Of a DNA stretch of 55,677 nt, positions 44,602 to 53,633 are shown piece after piece (positions within the stretch are counted from its first letter, which is position 1; every line of letters starts with the position of its first letter). The notes beneath the pieces were generated by a model, which had not been told where the DNA came from, made no database searches, and saw nothing but the letters and a program-made list of their open reading frames with translations. A program made the translations under genes and the position numbers. Origin of the DNA: Bacillus sp. FJAT-27245 (GTDB taxonomy: Bacteria; Bacillota; Bacilli; Bacillales; Cytobacillaceae); NCBI RefSeq assembly GCF_001273955.1, contig NZ_LIGI01000001.1, positions 545,162 through 600,838 of the forward strand, given 5' to 3'.

Positions 44602-44643
44602 TTATCATCCTTTCGAGTATGTTTGAATGTATATTTTAAATTC

Positions 44644-45165
44644 TTACCTCTGAAGCGAATAAGAAGGTAATTCGGATACTTGCGGCTGGCTTCCGCGCAA
44701 GAGGGCGGTAATGCCGGTTCTCGCAATTTCTTTAATTCCGTATGGCCTGAGCAGTTCAATTAATGCTTCGACTTTTTCAGGTTTCCCGGTCACCTGGACG
44801 GCAAGGCTATCCTTGCAGACATCAATGACGGCCGCGCGGAATGGATCAATGATTTCTTTGATTTCCCTGCGGAGCTGGCCGCTGCTTGCAACCCTGATCA
44901 AGGCAAGCTCGCGGGAAACAACCGCCTTATCGGTAATATCGGAAACTTTTAAAACATCAATCTGTTTATGAAGCTGCTTCGTCAGCTGTTCAATTTTTTG
45001 GCTGTCCTCAACCTCAACAACAAGGGTCATTTTTGAGATGCCGTCAATTTCTGTTGGCCCGACCGAAATGCTCTCAATATTGAACTGCCGCCGCTGAAGG
45101 AGGCCGGTAACACGGTTAAGGACGCCGCTTTTGTTTTGGACGGTGGCTGTAATGATCCGCTTCAT
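44644..45165 (-). CDS. ilvH: Acetolactate synthase small (regulatory) subunit
   Basis: 173 residues from ATG 45165; its ATGA overlaps the ilvB stop, and a longer frame into ilvB is rejected. An N-terminal ACT domain ([35 protein letters not shown]) is followed by a second regulatory domain (about 80-160). It binds the catalytic subunit and mediates valine/leucine feedback. Confidence 0.94.
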   Translation of the reverse strand: MKRIITATVQNKSGVLNRVTGLLQRRQFNIESISVGPTEIDGISKMTLVVEVEDSQKIEQLTKQLHKQIDVLKVSDITDKAVVSRELALIRVASSGQLRREIKEIIDPFRAAVIDVCKDSLAVQVTGKPEKVEALIELLRPYGIKEIARTGITALLRGSQPQVSELPSYSLQR

Positions 45166-46886
45166 GGTTTCACTCCTATCATTTCGTGCAATCCCTTGCC
45201 CGGTGCAATCATCGGGTAGACATTTTCTTGAAGGACAACCCTGCAATCAAGGACGACCGGGCCGTCATAGGCAAGCGCTTCGGGCAGGATGCGCATAAGC
45301 TCTTCCTCGTTTTGGATCTTGGCGCCTTTGATTGAATAGCTCTCGGCCAATTTGACAAAGTCTGGCTGGACGGGCATAAGCGATTCAGAATAACGTTCCT
45401 CGTAAAATTCCTCCTGCCATTGGCGGACCATTCCAAGAGCCCCGTTATTGACAATGATGACTTTTACAGGAAGTTTCAGCTCCTGCAGGACGCCGAGCTC
45501 CTGAAGTGTCATCTGGAACCCGCCGTCGCCGACGAATGCGATGACCGTTTTATCAGGTGCGGCAAGCTGGGCGCCAATTGCAGCAGGGAAACCGAAGCCC
45601 ATCGTACCAAGCCCGCCGGATGTTACCCATTTGTCCGGGTTGTCCAATGTGTAATGCTGGGCCGCCCACATTTGGTGCTGTCCTACGTCAGTCGTGACAA
45701 TCGCTTCACCTCTTGACGCTTCATATACCGCTTGTATAACTTGTTGTGCGCTTAACCTCCCGTTATAGTCGGTATACCAAAGCGGATACTTGCCCTTGTT
45801 ATCAGCGAGCTTGCTTAGCCATTCCATATGGTTTTCCATCCCGAAATCGTTTTTCATCAATTCGTTCAGCGCTTCTTTCGAGTCAGCGACAATCGGAATG
45901 CTTGTCGGCACATTTTTGCCAATTTCGGCAGGGTCGATGTCAATATGGGCTACCTTCGCTTTCGGTGCGAAATGCTTCAGGTTTCCTGTTAGGCGGTCAT
46001 CGAATCTTGCGCCGATATTGAGAAGCAGGTCGCATTCATATAGGGCCATATTGGCTGTATAGGTCCCGTGCATTCCGGCCATTCCAAGCGACAGCTCATG
46101 GGTGCCGGGGAAGCTACCCAGCCCGAGAAGTGTTGTTGTGACCGGAATCCTGTATTTCTCGGCCAGCGCCTTTAATTCCGCGGTTGCCTTCCCGTGGAGG
46201 ATACCAGCCCCCGCAAGGATGACAGGCTTCTTTGCTTTTGATAAGGCATCGGCCAGCTTGTTGATTTGCAGCGGATTCGGCCTTGTTGTCGGCTGATAGC
46301 CCGGCAGATGAAAGTCCGTTTCCAAGTTACTTTCGTAAACAAGATCAGCTGAAATATCCTTTGGCATATCAATGACAACTGGTCCCGGCCTGCCAGTTGA
46401 AGCAATGTGGATGGCCTCTTTAATAATTCTCGGCAAATCCGCGATCGACCGGACCTGGTAATTATGCTTTGTAATAGGGGTCGTGATCCCGATGATATCC
46501 GCTTCCTGGAAAGCATCTGTTCCAATTACGCTGGTTGCGACCTGGCCCGTAAAAACAATGAGCGGCAAAGAGTCCATCATTGCATCTGCAATTCCTGTAA
46601 TTAGGTTGGTTGCGCCCGGGCCGGATGTTGCTAGGACGACGCCGGGCTTACCGGTAATGCGGGCATATCCTTCGGCAGCATGGATGGAGCCCTGTTCGTG
46701 GCGAAACAATAAATGCTTAATTTGGCCTCGGGCGCGGTAGATTGCATCGTAAATTGGCAATACAGCTCCCCCAGGATAGCCGAATATCGTATCGACCCCC
46801 TCATTCACCAATGATTCAATCAGGACATCGGCACCCGTTTTTGGTGCAACAGCCTGTTCCATGGCTGGCATTGTCTCCACTTTCAC
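45162..46886 (-). CDS. ilvB: Acetolactate synthase large (catalytic) subunit
   Basis: 574 residues. A GTG start follows GGAGGG. It is a ThDP enzyme with [15 protein letters not shown] (38-52) and [18 protein letters not shown] (the catalytic Glu, about 63-80). The [20 protein letters not shown] ThDP-Mg motif is at about 453-472 and [16 protein letters not shown] follows. It makes acetolactate (Val/Leu) or acetohydroxybutyrate (Ile). Its expression is governed by the T-box leader immediately upstream. Confidence 0.96.
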   Translation of the reverse strand: MKVETMPAMEQAVAPKTGADVLIESLVNEGVDTIFGYPGGAVLPIYDAIYRARGQIKHLLFRHEQGSIHAAEGYARITGKPGVVLATSGPGATNLITGIADAMMDSLPLIVFTGQVATSVIGTDAFQEADIIGITTPITKHNYQVRSIADLPRIIKEAIHIASTGRPGPVVIDMPKDISADLVYESNLETDFHLPGYQPTTRPNPLQINKLADALSKAKKPVILAGAGILHGKATAELKALAEKYRIPVTTTLLGLGSFPGTHELSLGMAGMHGTYTANMALYECDLLLNIGARFDDRLTGNLKHFAPKAKVAHIDIDPAEIGKNVPTSIPIVADSKEALNELMKNDFGMENHMEWLSKLADNKGKYPLWYTDYNGRLSAQQVIQAVYEASRGEAIVTTDVGQHQMWAAQHYTLDNPDKWVTSGGLGTMGFGFPAAIGAQLAAPDKTVIAFVGDGGFQMTLQELGVLQELKLPVKVIIVNNGALGMVRQWQEEFYEERYSESLMPVQPDFVKLAESYSIKGAKIQNEEELMRILPEALAYDGPVVLDCRVVLQENVYPMIAPGKGLHEMIGVKP

Positions 46887-46962
46887 GTGAAATCCCTCCA
46901 GTTTTTAAAATAAGAGATAAATAGTAGCCAGTTTGGCATAATTCGTGACCCATTTTTCCAAT

Positions 46963-47271
46963 AAAAAAACCTTTCCTCCCGCGAACAACCCGCCGTTTTA
47001 AAAACAGCAGGATATTCGGGGAGAAAAGGCCTATGTCTTTCCTCGGTACCACCCGGATTCACGGCAGTCTTGCAACTGCCGCCTCATGCAGCGGAAAAAA
47101 GATCCGCTCCGTTTTAATAACGAGTGCCGAAAACACCCGATTAAGCCTAGTGGGAAGGACCGTTCAGCTTAATACTCAGGGACGATGTCAGAATAAGTAG
47201 TATTGCCGGCTTCCAGCTGCCCCGGCTCTCTGTAAATACTAGGTTCTTATTCCTTTGTTCCCGTCAACGTT
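46963..47271 (-). promoter_or_regulatory. T-box leader riboswitch before ilvB, probable tRNA-Ile specifier
   Basis: On the minus strand, Stem I runs from about 47262, with GGAATAAG (47253-47246) pairing with CTTATTCT (47197-47190) and AGCTGGAAGCCGGC in the apical part. Directly after the helix comes GAC-ATC-G; ATC (47186-47184), followed by a purine, is the likely specifier, which means Ile. The T-box core GGTGGTACC is at 47053-47045. The terminator spans 47029-46970 (CCTTTTCTCCCC ... GGGAGGAAAGG) and ends in TTTTTTT. Uncharged tRNA would stabilise the antiterminator and open ilvB-ilvA. Only about 20 nt separate it from the ilvD stop, so there is little room for a separate promoter. Confidence 0.9.
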
Positions 47272-47288
47272 TTACCGCTATGATTCTT

Positions 47289-48956
47289 TTAAAATTTCAT
47301 GATGCCGCCAGTGCTTGCTGATGTGACAAGCTTGGCATATTTGGCCAAGTATCCGGTTTTGATTTTTGGTTCCGGTTTTACCCAGTTTTTCTGTCTATCC
47401 TCTAAAACGTCCCGGTCGACAATCAGGTTGATTGAGCGGGCTTCAAGGTCAATCATGATGAGGTCGCCGTCTTCAACGAAGGCAATCGGGCCGCCCTCGG
47501 CTGCTTCCGGGGAAATATGGCCGATTGATATGCCGCGGCTTGCGCCGGAAAAGCGGCCATCCGTAATCAACGCGACGTCCTTGTCAAGCCCCCGGCCGGC
47601 AATCGCGGCGGTAGGAGCGAGCATTTCAGGCATTCCAGGTCCGCCTTTTGGCCCTTCATAGCGGATGACCACAACATGGCCAGGCTTTACTGCTCCGCTA
47701 TCGATTCCTGCCTGCGCTTCTTCCTGTGATTCGAAAACAATCGCCTCACCGGTAAATCTCTTTATCGTTGGATCAACAGCCCCGACTTTGATGACGCCGC
47801 CATCAGGAGCTAGGTTGCCGAACAGGATGGACAATCCGCCAACAGGGCTATAAGGATTATCCTTTCTCCTGATGACCTCGTCGTTTGTGATTTCGGCGTC
47901 CTTTACATTTTCATAAAGGGTTTTTCCCGTAATTGTGATGGCGTCCTTGTTAATCACTCCGTCCAGTTTGCACAATTCGTGAATAATCGCACTCACTCCG
48001 CCAGCATAATGCACATCCTGCATGGAATAGTCTGAAGCAGGGCTTATTTTTGAAAGATAAGGCACTTTTTCCGCAATCCGGTTGATTTCATGAAGGTCAT
48101 AATCAATACCTGCCTCATGGGCGATTGCCAATGTATGCAATACCGTGTTGGTGGAGCCCCCCATTGCCATATCGAGTGCGAAGGCATTGTCAAACGCTTC
48201 TTTTGTCATAATATCGCGTGGCTTAATATCTTTTTTAACAAGGTCGATTAAGTGCTTCGCAGCCTTCTTGATCAGCTCGTGCCTTGTATTGGAAGTTGCA
48301 ACAATGGTTCCGTTGCCCGGGACTGTCATACCGAGCATTTCCATAAGGCAATTCATTGAATTTGCGGTGAACATGCCTGAGCAGGAGCCGCAGGTAGGGC
48401 ACGCGTTCGTTTCGATATCGAGCAATTCCTGCTGGGTGATGGTGCCCTTGTTGTAGGCGCCGACCCCTTCAAAAACGGAAGCGAGGGAGAGCTGCTTTCC
48501 AGTCGAGGAAACGCCTGCTTCCATCGGCCCACCCGAAACAAAAACGGAAGGGACATTCGTTCTTGCCGCCGCCATCAGCATCCCTGGGGTAATCTTGTCG
48601 CAGTTCGGGATGTAAAAGACCCCGTCGAACCAATGGGCGTTGATGACCGTTTCGGCACTGTCAGCAATGATTTCCCGGCTTGGGAGTGAATAGCGCATCC
48701 CGATATGGCCCATTGCAATCCCGTCGTCAACGCCGATTGTGTTGAATTCGAACGGCACGCCGCCCGCTTCCCGAATCGCTTCTTTCACCACTTCGGCAAA
48801 AACATTCAAGTGCTTGTGCCCAGGGATGATGTCGATATAGGAATTGCAGACGCCAATGAAGGGCTTTTCCAGGTCGCTTGTTTTAACGCCGGTTGCATAA
48901 AGCAGGCTCCGATGCGGTGCCCGGTCAAATCCTTTTTTGATCATATCGCTTCGCAT
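47289..48956 (-). CDS. ilvD: Dihydroxy-acid dehydratase
   Basis: 555 residues, ATG after AAAGGAGGG. An Fe-S enzyme producing the 2-keto acids of Val/Leu and Ile. Cluster-region cysteines lie in [11 protein letters not shown] (about 117-127) and [20 protein letters not shown] (about 189-208). [21 protein letters not shown] near residue 467 is the C-terminal signature. The 12-nt gap to ilvE indicates one operon. It lies upstream of the T-box and so escapes that control. Confidence 0.95.
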   Translation of the reverse strand: MRSDMIKKGFDRAPHRSLLYATGVKTSDLEKPFIGVCNSYIDIIPGHKHLNVFAEVVKEAIREAGGVPFEFNTIGVDDGIAMGHIGMRYSLPSREIIADSAETVINAHWFDGVFYIPNCDKITPGMLMAAARTNVPSVFVSGGPMEAGVSSTGKQLSLASVFEGVGAYNKGTITQQELLDIETNACPTCGSCSGMFTANSMNCLMEMLGMTVPGNGTIVATSNTRHELIKKAAKHLIDLVKKDIKPRDIMTKEAFDNAFALDMAMGGSTNTVLHTLAIAHEAGIDYDLHEINRIAEKVPYLSKISPASDYSMQDVHYAGGVSAIIHELCKLDGVINKDAITITGKTLYENVKDAEITNDEVIRRKDNPYSPVGGLSILFGNLAPDGGVIKVGAVDPTIKRFTGEAIVFESQEEAQAGIDSGAVKPGHVVVIRYEGPKGGPGMPEMLAPTAAIAGRGLDKDVALITDGRFSGASRGISIGHISPEAAEGGPIAFVEDGDLIMIDLEARSINLIVDRDVLEDRQKNWVKPEPKIKTGYLAKYAKLVTSASTGGIMKF

Positions 48957-48968
48957 AATTGCCCTCCT

Positions 48969-49877
48969 TTAACCTACGACTGCTTTCGTTTTGGTTTCCG
49001 GATAGCACTTGACTCCATCCTCGGTAACGAGCTTCCTGAATTCAGCGAGGAGATGGTTTGTGATTGGCCCCGGTTTGCCGTCGCCAATCTTTCTTGTATC
49101 CACATCGATGACCGCGATGACCTCTACCGCCGTTCCTGTAAGGAACACTTCATCAGCGATATAAACATCATGTCTAGTGAATGGCTGTTCCTTCACTTCG
49201 TAGCCGTCTTGTTTCGCCAGATCGATAATTGCGTTGCGGGTGATCCCTTCCAAGGCGCCAAGGTAGACTGGAGGAGTGTAGATAACGCCGTTCTTCACAA
49301 TGAAAATGTTGTCGGCGGACCCTTCTGTCACATAGCCTTGGTCATTCAGCATCAGGGCCTCATCGACACCGGCCTGGTTTGCTTCAAGTTTCACAAGAAT
49401 ATTGTTTAAATAGTTGAGTGATTTGATTTGCGGGCTAAGGACATCAGGCCGGTTTCGCCTCGTAGCGACCGAGCCGACCTTCAGGCCGCGTTCATACAAC
49501 TCTTTTGGAAACAGAGCGAGTGGTTCCGCGATGACGATGACCCTTGGATTGGAGCAGGATGCCGGATCAAGGCCGAGATTTCCTTTTCCCCTTGAAACAA
49601 CCACGCGTATGTAGGCGCTCGATAATTCATTTTTGCGTACCGTTTCAACGATGATTTGCGTCATTTCCTCAAACGTATAAGGGATTTCCAGCATGATGGA
49701 GTGGGCTGATTCGTAAAGCCTTTTCAAGTGTGCATCCAGCCTGAAGACGTTGCCGCTGTAAACCCGGATGCCTTCAAATACCCCGTCGCCGTAGAGGAAG
49801 CCGTGGTCATAAACCGAAACAACCGCATCCTCTTTTTTCACAAACTCGCCGCCAAGAAAAATATACTGGCTTTCCAA
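48969..49877 (-). CDS. ilvE: Branched-chain amino acid aminotransferase (class IV)
   Basis: 302 residues. A TTG start (49877) follows GGAGGAG; a nearby ATG at 49883 is out of frame. It is a PLP fold-type IV protein: YDHGFLYGDGVFEGIRVY (about 23-40), the PLP lysine probably Lys152 in QIKSLNYLNNIL, and EGSADNIFIVKNG. It transaminates the three keto acids with glutamate in the last step. First gene of the supercluster, with a promoter and CodY-like box upstream. Confidence 0.94.
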   Translation of the reverse strand: MESQYIFLGGEFVKKEDAVVSVYDHGFLYGDGVFEGIRVYSGNVFRLDAHLKRLYESAHSIMLEIPYTFEEMTQIIVETVRKNELSSAYIRVVVSRGKGNLGLDPASCSNPRVIVIAEPLALFPKELYERGLKVGSVATRRNRPDVLSPQIKSLNYLNNILVKLEANQAGVDEALMLNDQGYVTEGSADNIFIVKNGVIYTPPVYLGALEGITRNAIIDLAKQDGYEVKEQPFTRHDVYIADEVFLTGTAVEVIAVIDVDTRKIGDGKPGPITNHLLAEFRKLVTEDGVKCYPETKTKAVVG

Positions 49878-50006
49878 AAAACATCACTCCTCCTAAGCAG
49901 TTGCTCTGTTTTAAAAATCTCTATCGAAAGAAAAAAATTAAATAGGGTTGATCCCGAAAAGCCTCATTTTTTATTTCAAAAAAATAGTTCGTGAAATAAA
50001 ATGCGA

Positions 50007-50021
50007 ACTTTTCTGAGATTT
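50007..50021 (-). promoter_or_regulatory. CodY box at the ilvE promoter
   Basis: AAATCTCAGAAAAGT (minus strand) matches the CodY consensus AATTTTCWGAAAATT at 12 of 15 positions. It covers the predicted transcription start, so GTP/BCAA-loaded CodY would block ilvE-ilvD transcription. Confidence 0.6.
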
Positions 50022-50027
50022 CCGTTA

Positions 50028-50056
50028 ATGATACTCCCGTTCTTTTAAATGTTCAA
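50028..50056 (-). promoter_or_regulatory. Promoter of ilvE
   Basis: Minus-strand TTGAAC (50056-50051), a 17-nt spacer and TATCAT (50033-50028). The start point falls at about 50021, inside the CodY-like box. Confidence 0.65.
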
Positions 50057-50364
50057 GGGAAAATATTTAAAAATCTGACAAATTTAAATATTCTGTTCCT
50101 TTGGTAGCGTTTACAATGTTGATAATACAAGGATAATAATTTTTTGAAAAATTTTTTTAAAACCGGTAAATGGAAACTCGCTAAAGGAAGATGTTTACAA
50201 CTATTTCCTTTAAACGGAAGACGAGGAATCATGTGCTCCAAAAAGGGCCCGGAAGCGGGCAAATCGTTGTTTCACTTAAAATGGCGTATACTAATTCAAG
50301 TGAATCTTTTTGAACGTAGGGAGGTACTTGCTCCAGAAAGTGTTTTCCGGGGTAAAAGAAGTTG
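50057..50364 (+). other. Intergenic region before the FUSC gene
   Basis: A divergent region of about 300 nt. A short GC hairpin (GCCCG/CGGGC, about 50246-50260) is present. TATACT at about 50286 could be a -10, but no -35 stands at a proper distance. A 73-codon TTG frame at 50144-50365 has no ribosome binding site and no recognisable product. Confidence 0.4.
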
Positions 50365-52293
50365 ATGGACAAACATGAACGAACATCGAGAGAACTAATA
50401 TTGGAAACATTTAAAAACGCGTTTACGGACAGGAAAAACCCTTTTCCTTGGGGAAAGGCTTTTTGCGCGGGGCTGGCGGCATCTTTGCCAATCGTGATTG
50501 GGTTGCTCCTTGGGAATTTTCACTATGGCATCGCTGCAGGGATGGGAGGATTCACCTATTTGTACGTGTTCAACCAGCCTTATGCGCAGCGGGCAAAATT
50601 GATCTTTTCTGTTGCGGTAGGCCTCGCTATGTCCATGTTCCTTGGCATCGTTCTTTCCCCGTATCCTCTTGGCGTGGCCATTGGGATGGGGACGATTGGA
50701 GCAATTGGGACGTTTGTATTTGGAGCACTCAGGATTACGGGCCCATCGGCGATCTTTTTTGTACTTTGTTTTTCAATTGCAACGGGGATTCCGATTGATC
50801 CTGCTGATGCCCCTCTTCGTGGCGGGCTCGTTTTATTGGGCGGCGTTCTTGCCTGGCTGATCAGTATGCTTGGCTGGTTTTTCAATCCGCACGGGCCGGA
50901 AACAACGGCTGTCAAAAAGGTATACGACCAACTGGCCGCCTTTGCCGACTCTGCCGGGGGAGAAGAGATGAATAATGCCCGGCATAAAACAGTCGCTGTT
51001 CTAAAGGAAGCCGAGGAAGTTCTATTGGCTGGCTATTCCCGGTGGACAGAAACGGACTCCTTTAAAAGGCTGTACCTGCTGAATGACCATGCAAATCGCC
51101 TGTTCATTGCGATCCTTGAGTTAGCGGAGAAAAGGAGGAATGGGTTTCCCCCTGAGCTTGGCAAATCATTGCGTGCATTGGCCAAGACAATCGGCTCAAC
51201 CAACAAGAACGAGGAAAAAATTCTTCAGCCTGAAACAGATGATGTAAAAATTGCCGATTTATTCAGGGAAATTTATGACGCGGATGCAATCGTGAACGAA
51301 CCGGCCGGGAAAATCCAGCGCAATGTAAAGATGGCGAGGCCCTCACTCCGATCCAAACTGTTGGGGGCGTTTGATAAAAACTCGATTGTTTTTCTTACAG
51401 CTGCCCGCTTTGGGATTATCCTGATGGCAGCATCCATGATTGCATATGTTTTTCCGTTTGAAAGGTCCTACTGGGTCCCGCTTTCGTGCGCATCGGTTAT
51501 GCTTGGATCGACAATCATCTCCACTTTTCACCGGGCAATCCAGCGGACGATCGGTACATTGGTCGGACTTTTGATTGCCGGGCTATTATTGATGAATATC
51601 CATAACGGCTTTGTGGTGGCTTTGCTGATTTTATCCCTTTCCTTCCTGACGGAGCTTTTCATCGTCCGGAATTATGCGCTTGCCGTTCTGTTCATTACTC
51701 CTTCCGCTTTAATTATTGCGGAATATTCCACTGAGATACATAACTTTCACTTCTTTGCCGCAGCGAGGGCGACAGATATCATTGCCGGAAGCATCATCGG
51801 ACTTCTTGGGGTTTTGCTGTTTGGGCGCAGGACAGCCTCGGGGATGCTGAACCATTACATTGTGAAAACTCTCCGCAGCCAAGGCCAGTATGTCCTTGCA
51901 CTGTTTTCGGACAACAATGGGAAGATGGAGTTTAACGAGAGCAGGGAACGGAGGAAGATGCACACAAACCTTGTTAACCTCTCAACTGTGTATACAACAG
52001 CTTTGGGAGAATTGTCGGGTAACAAGAAAAAGGTAGAATCGTTCTGGCCGGTTATTTTCTCGATTGAGCAGCTCGGTTTTTACCTGGATGCGGCGTTAAA
52101 ATATGAAAAAAGGCCCGTTCTTAATGACGAAGAGCTTTCCGGGCTTCTGTATATTTTCGAAACGATGGCGAGGGCTGTCGAGCAGAACAGGCCGCCAACT
52201 GAAAGAGCCGTGCCGGAGTTGCCAGGTTTCAAGAAAATACGGAATGAAATCATCGACCTTCAGGTTTCGCTTCGTTTTGGGGAGTCCCGCTAA
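50365..52293 (+). CDS. FUSC-family membrane protein (aromatic acid exporter-like)
   Basis: 642 residues. Two membrane blocks (about 25-170 and 335-500) flank and follow cytoplasmic regions, the duplicated layout of FUSC/YccS/AaeB proteins. The first block starts FCAGLAASLPIVIGLLLGNF; the second contains ERSYWVPLSCASVMLGSTI, the typical FUSC segment. Family members export aromatic acids or fusaric acid, but most are uncharacterised. The start is ATG 50365 (a TTG precedes it); the ribosome binding site is weak. It is a single gene closed by a strong terminator. Confidence 0.82.
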   Translation: MDKHERTSRELILETFKNAFTDRKNPFPWGKAFCAGLAASLPIVIGLLLGNFHYGIAAGMGGFTYLYVFNQPYAQRAKLIFSVAVGLAMSMFLGIVLSPYPLGVAIGMGTIGAIGTFVFGALRITGPSAIFFVLCFSIATGIPIDPADAPLRGGLVLLGGVLAWLISMLGWFFNPHGPETTAVKKVYDQLAAFADSAGGEEMNNARHKTVAVLKEAEEVLLAGYSRWTETDSFKRLYLLNDHANRLFIAILELAEKRRNGFPPELGKSLRALAKTIGSTNKNEEKILQPETDDVKIADLFREIYDADAIVNEPAGKIQRNVKMARPSLRSKLLGAFDKNSIVFLTAARFGIILMAASMIAYVFPFERSYWVPLSCASVMLGSTIISTFHRAIQRTIGTLVGLLIAGLLLMNIHNGFVVALLILSLSFLTELFIVRNYALAVLFITPSALIIAEYSTEIHNFHFFAAARATDIIAGSIIGLLGVLLFGRRTASGMLNHYIVKTLRSQGQYVLALFSDNNGKMEFNESRERRKMHTNLVNLSTVYTTALGELSGNKKKVESFWPVIFSIEQLGFYLDAALKYEKRPVLNDEELSGLLYIFETMARAVEQNRPPTERAVPELPGFKKIRNEIIDLQVSLRFGESR

Positions 52294-52337
52294 ATATGGT
52301 GCGTAGGATGCTTGATTAGGCAATCATGTGCGTAGGC

Positions 52338-52364
52338 ATGCCCGGCGGTTAGCCGGGCATTTTT
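52338..52364 (+). terminator. Terminator after the FUSC gene
   Basis: ATGCCCGGC (52338-52346), loop GGTTA, GCCGGGCAT (52352-52360), then TTTT. Confidence 0.9.
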
Positions 52365-52416
52365 CCGAAAAGAGTGGTTTGGGGAAGTTCGGTTCATACT
52401 AATACGGGTGATGAAG

Positions 52417-53346
52417 ATGTTGTGTGAGTCGAATGAGGAGTTGAATGCGCTAGTGGAGGAGGCGCGGCCTTTTACGAAACAGGGGAGGGTCGCGGATTAT
52501 ATTCCGGCGCTTGGGAAGGCGAATCCGGCTGAGTTGTCGATTGCGATCCATTATCCGAATGGTGATTGTGTTGCGGCGGGGGAGGTTGAAAGGAAGATTA
52601 CGCTGCAAAGTATTTCGAAGGTGATTAGCCTGGCGCTGGTGCTGATGGACCGGGGGTACGATTATGTGTTTGAGCGGGTCGGGATGGAGCCGACGGGCGA
52701 TCCGTTCAATTCGATTGCAAAATTGGAGTCAATGGGTGTGGCAAAGCCGTTGAATCCGATGATTAATGCGGGTGCGCTTGTGGTGACGCATATGATCAAG
52801 GGCGGCTCGGTTGAGGAGCGGCTCGGGCGGCTGTTGGCGTTTATACGGGATCTTTCGGACAATGAGACGGTTGGGTTTAATGAGTCGGTGGCCCATTCGG
52901 AGTTTGAGACGGCCCATTTGAACCGGGCTTTGTGTTATTTTTTGAAGCAACATGGGGTGATTACGGAGGATGTCGACCAGCTGATTGAGTTGTATTCGCA
53001 GCAATGCGCGATCGAGATGGATTGCCGGGATTTGGCGGATGTTGGGCTGGTGTTTGCGATGGACGGGGTTCACCCGCTGACGGGCAAACGGGTCATGCCG
53101 CATGATGTCGCACGGATTTGCAAAACGTTCATGGTGACGTGCGGTATGTACAATGCATCCGGTGAGTTTGCGATAAAAATTGGCATTCCGGCAAAAAGCG
53201 GCGTGTCGGGCGGGATTATGGGATCGGTGCCAGGCAAAGTAGGCATCGGCATTTTCGGCCCGGCCCTCGATGAGAAGGGAAACAGCATCGGTGGCATCAA
53301 ACTGCTCGAGCTGTTGGCGGAAAAGTACTCGTTGAGTATGTTTTAA
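52417..53346 (+). CDS. glsA: Glutaminase (serine-dependent, GlsA family)
   Basis: 309 residues from ATG 52417. GTG 52408 and ATG 52411 are alternatives, but this start matches the usual family N-terminus and length (308-310). The active-site Ser65-x-x-Lys68 lies in TLQSISKVISL. VGMEPTGDPFNSI, PLNPMINAGAL and FMVTCGMYNASGEFA are family signatures. It hydrolyses glutamine to glutamate plus ammonia. The first two thirds use mostly G- or T-ending codons, unlike the neighbours. The ribosome binding site is poor for this genome. Confidence 0.92.
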   Translation: MLCESNEELNALVEEARPFTKQGRVADYIPALGKANPAELSIAIHYPNGDCVAAGEVERKITLQSISKVISLALVLMDRGYDYVFERVGMEPTGDPFNSIAKLESMGVAKPLNPMINAGALVVTHMIKGGSVEERLGRLLAFIRDLSDNETVGFNESVAHSEFETAHLNRALCYFLKQHGVITEDVDQLIELYSQQCAIEMDCRDLADVGLVFAMDGVHPLTGKRVMPHDVARICKTFMVTCGMYNASGEFAIKIGIPAKSGVSGGIMGSVPGKVGIGIFGPALDEKGNSIGGIKLLELLAEKYSLSMF

Positions 53347-53381
53347 AATGCTAACAGTGCCTGTCACGCCCCGAAAATTCT

Positions 53382-53405
53382 TGTTTCACAAGGTGTTTCA
53401 CAGGG
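53382..53405 (+). repeat. Two tandem 12-mers in the glsA-katE gap
   Basis: TGTTTCACAAGG and TGTTTCACAGGG lie back to back, preceded by GTGCCTGTCAC (53358-53368). I recall similar GTGCCTG/TGTTTCAC strings near gene ends in other Bacillus genomes, which would suggest a decayed intergenic repeat. Confidence 0.4.
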
Positions 53406-53475
53406 GGAATGGACTGAATTCTGCTTTGGCCTGAAAAGGTCCGCGTTTGCGCCTATAGAGATATTTATAAAAATT

Positions 53476-53508
53476 AACCGTTTGGTAACATGACCGGGCG
53501 GTTTTTTT
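53476..53508 (+). terminator. Terminator after glsA
   Basis: AACCGTTTGGT (53476-53486) pairs with ACCGGGCGGTT with three G-U pairs over a 6-nt loop, then TTTTTT. Confidence 0.75.
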
Positions 53509-53569
53509 ATTTGAATAAAAGAGCGTTGTTTTTAAATCGATTAGCTGGTGGCGGCCATTTCATTTTAAC

Positions 53570-53594
53570 GTTTTTTCTATCAAAGGTGGGGTAG
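53570..53594 (+). promoter_or_regulatory. katE: Sigma-B-like promoter of katE
   Basis: GTTTTT (53570-53575), a 13-nt spacer and GGGTAG (53589-53594), against the sigma-B consensus GTTTAA-N12-14-GGGTAT. Positions and spacing fit, and B. subtilis katE is sigma-B dependent. Confidence 0.6.
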
Positions 53595-53633
53595 AAGGGG
53601 AGTGGGGTACCAATTTAGTGAGGAGGATGATGA

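Noticed and set aside
50144-50365. 73-codon frame before the FUSC gene
   Set aside because: TTG start without a ribosome binding site, product unlike any family, ends inside the FUSC start.
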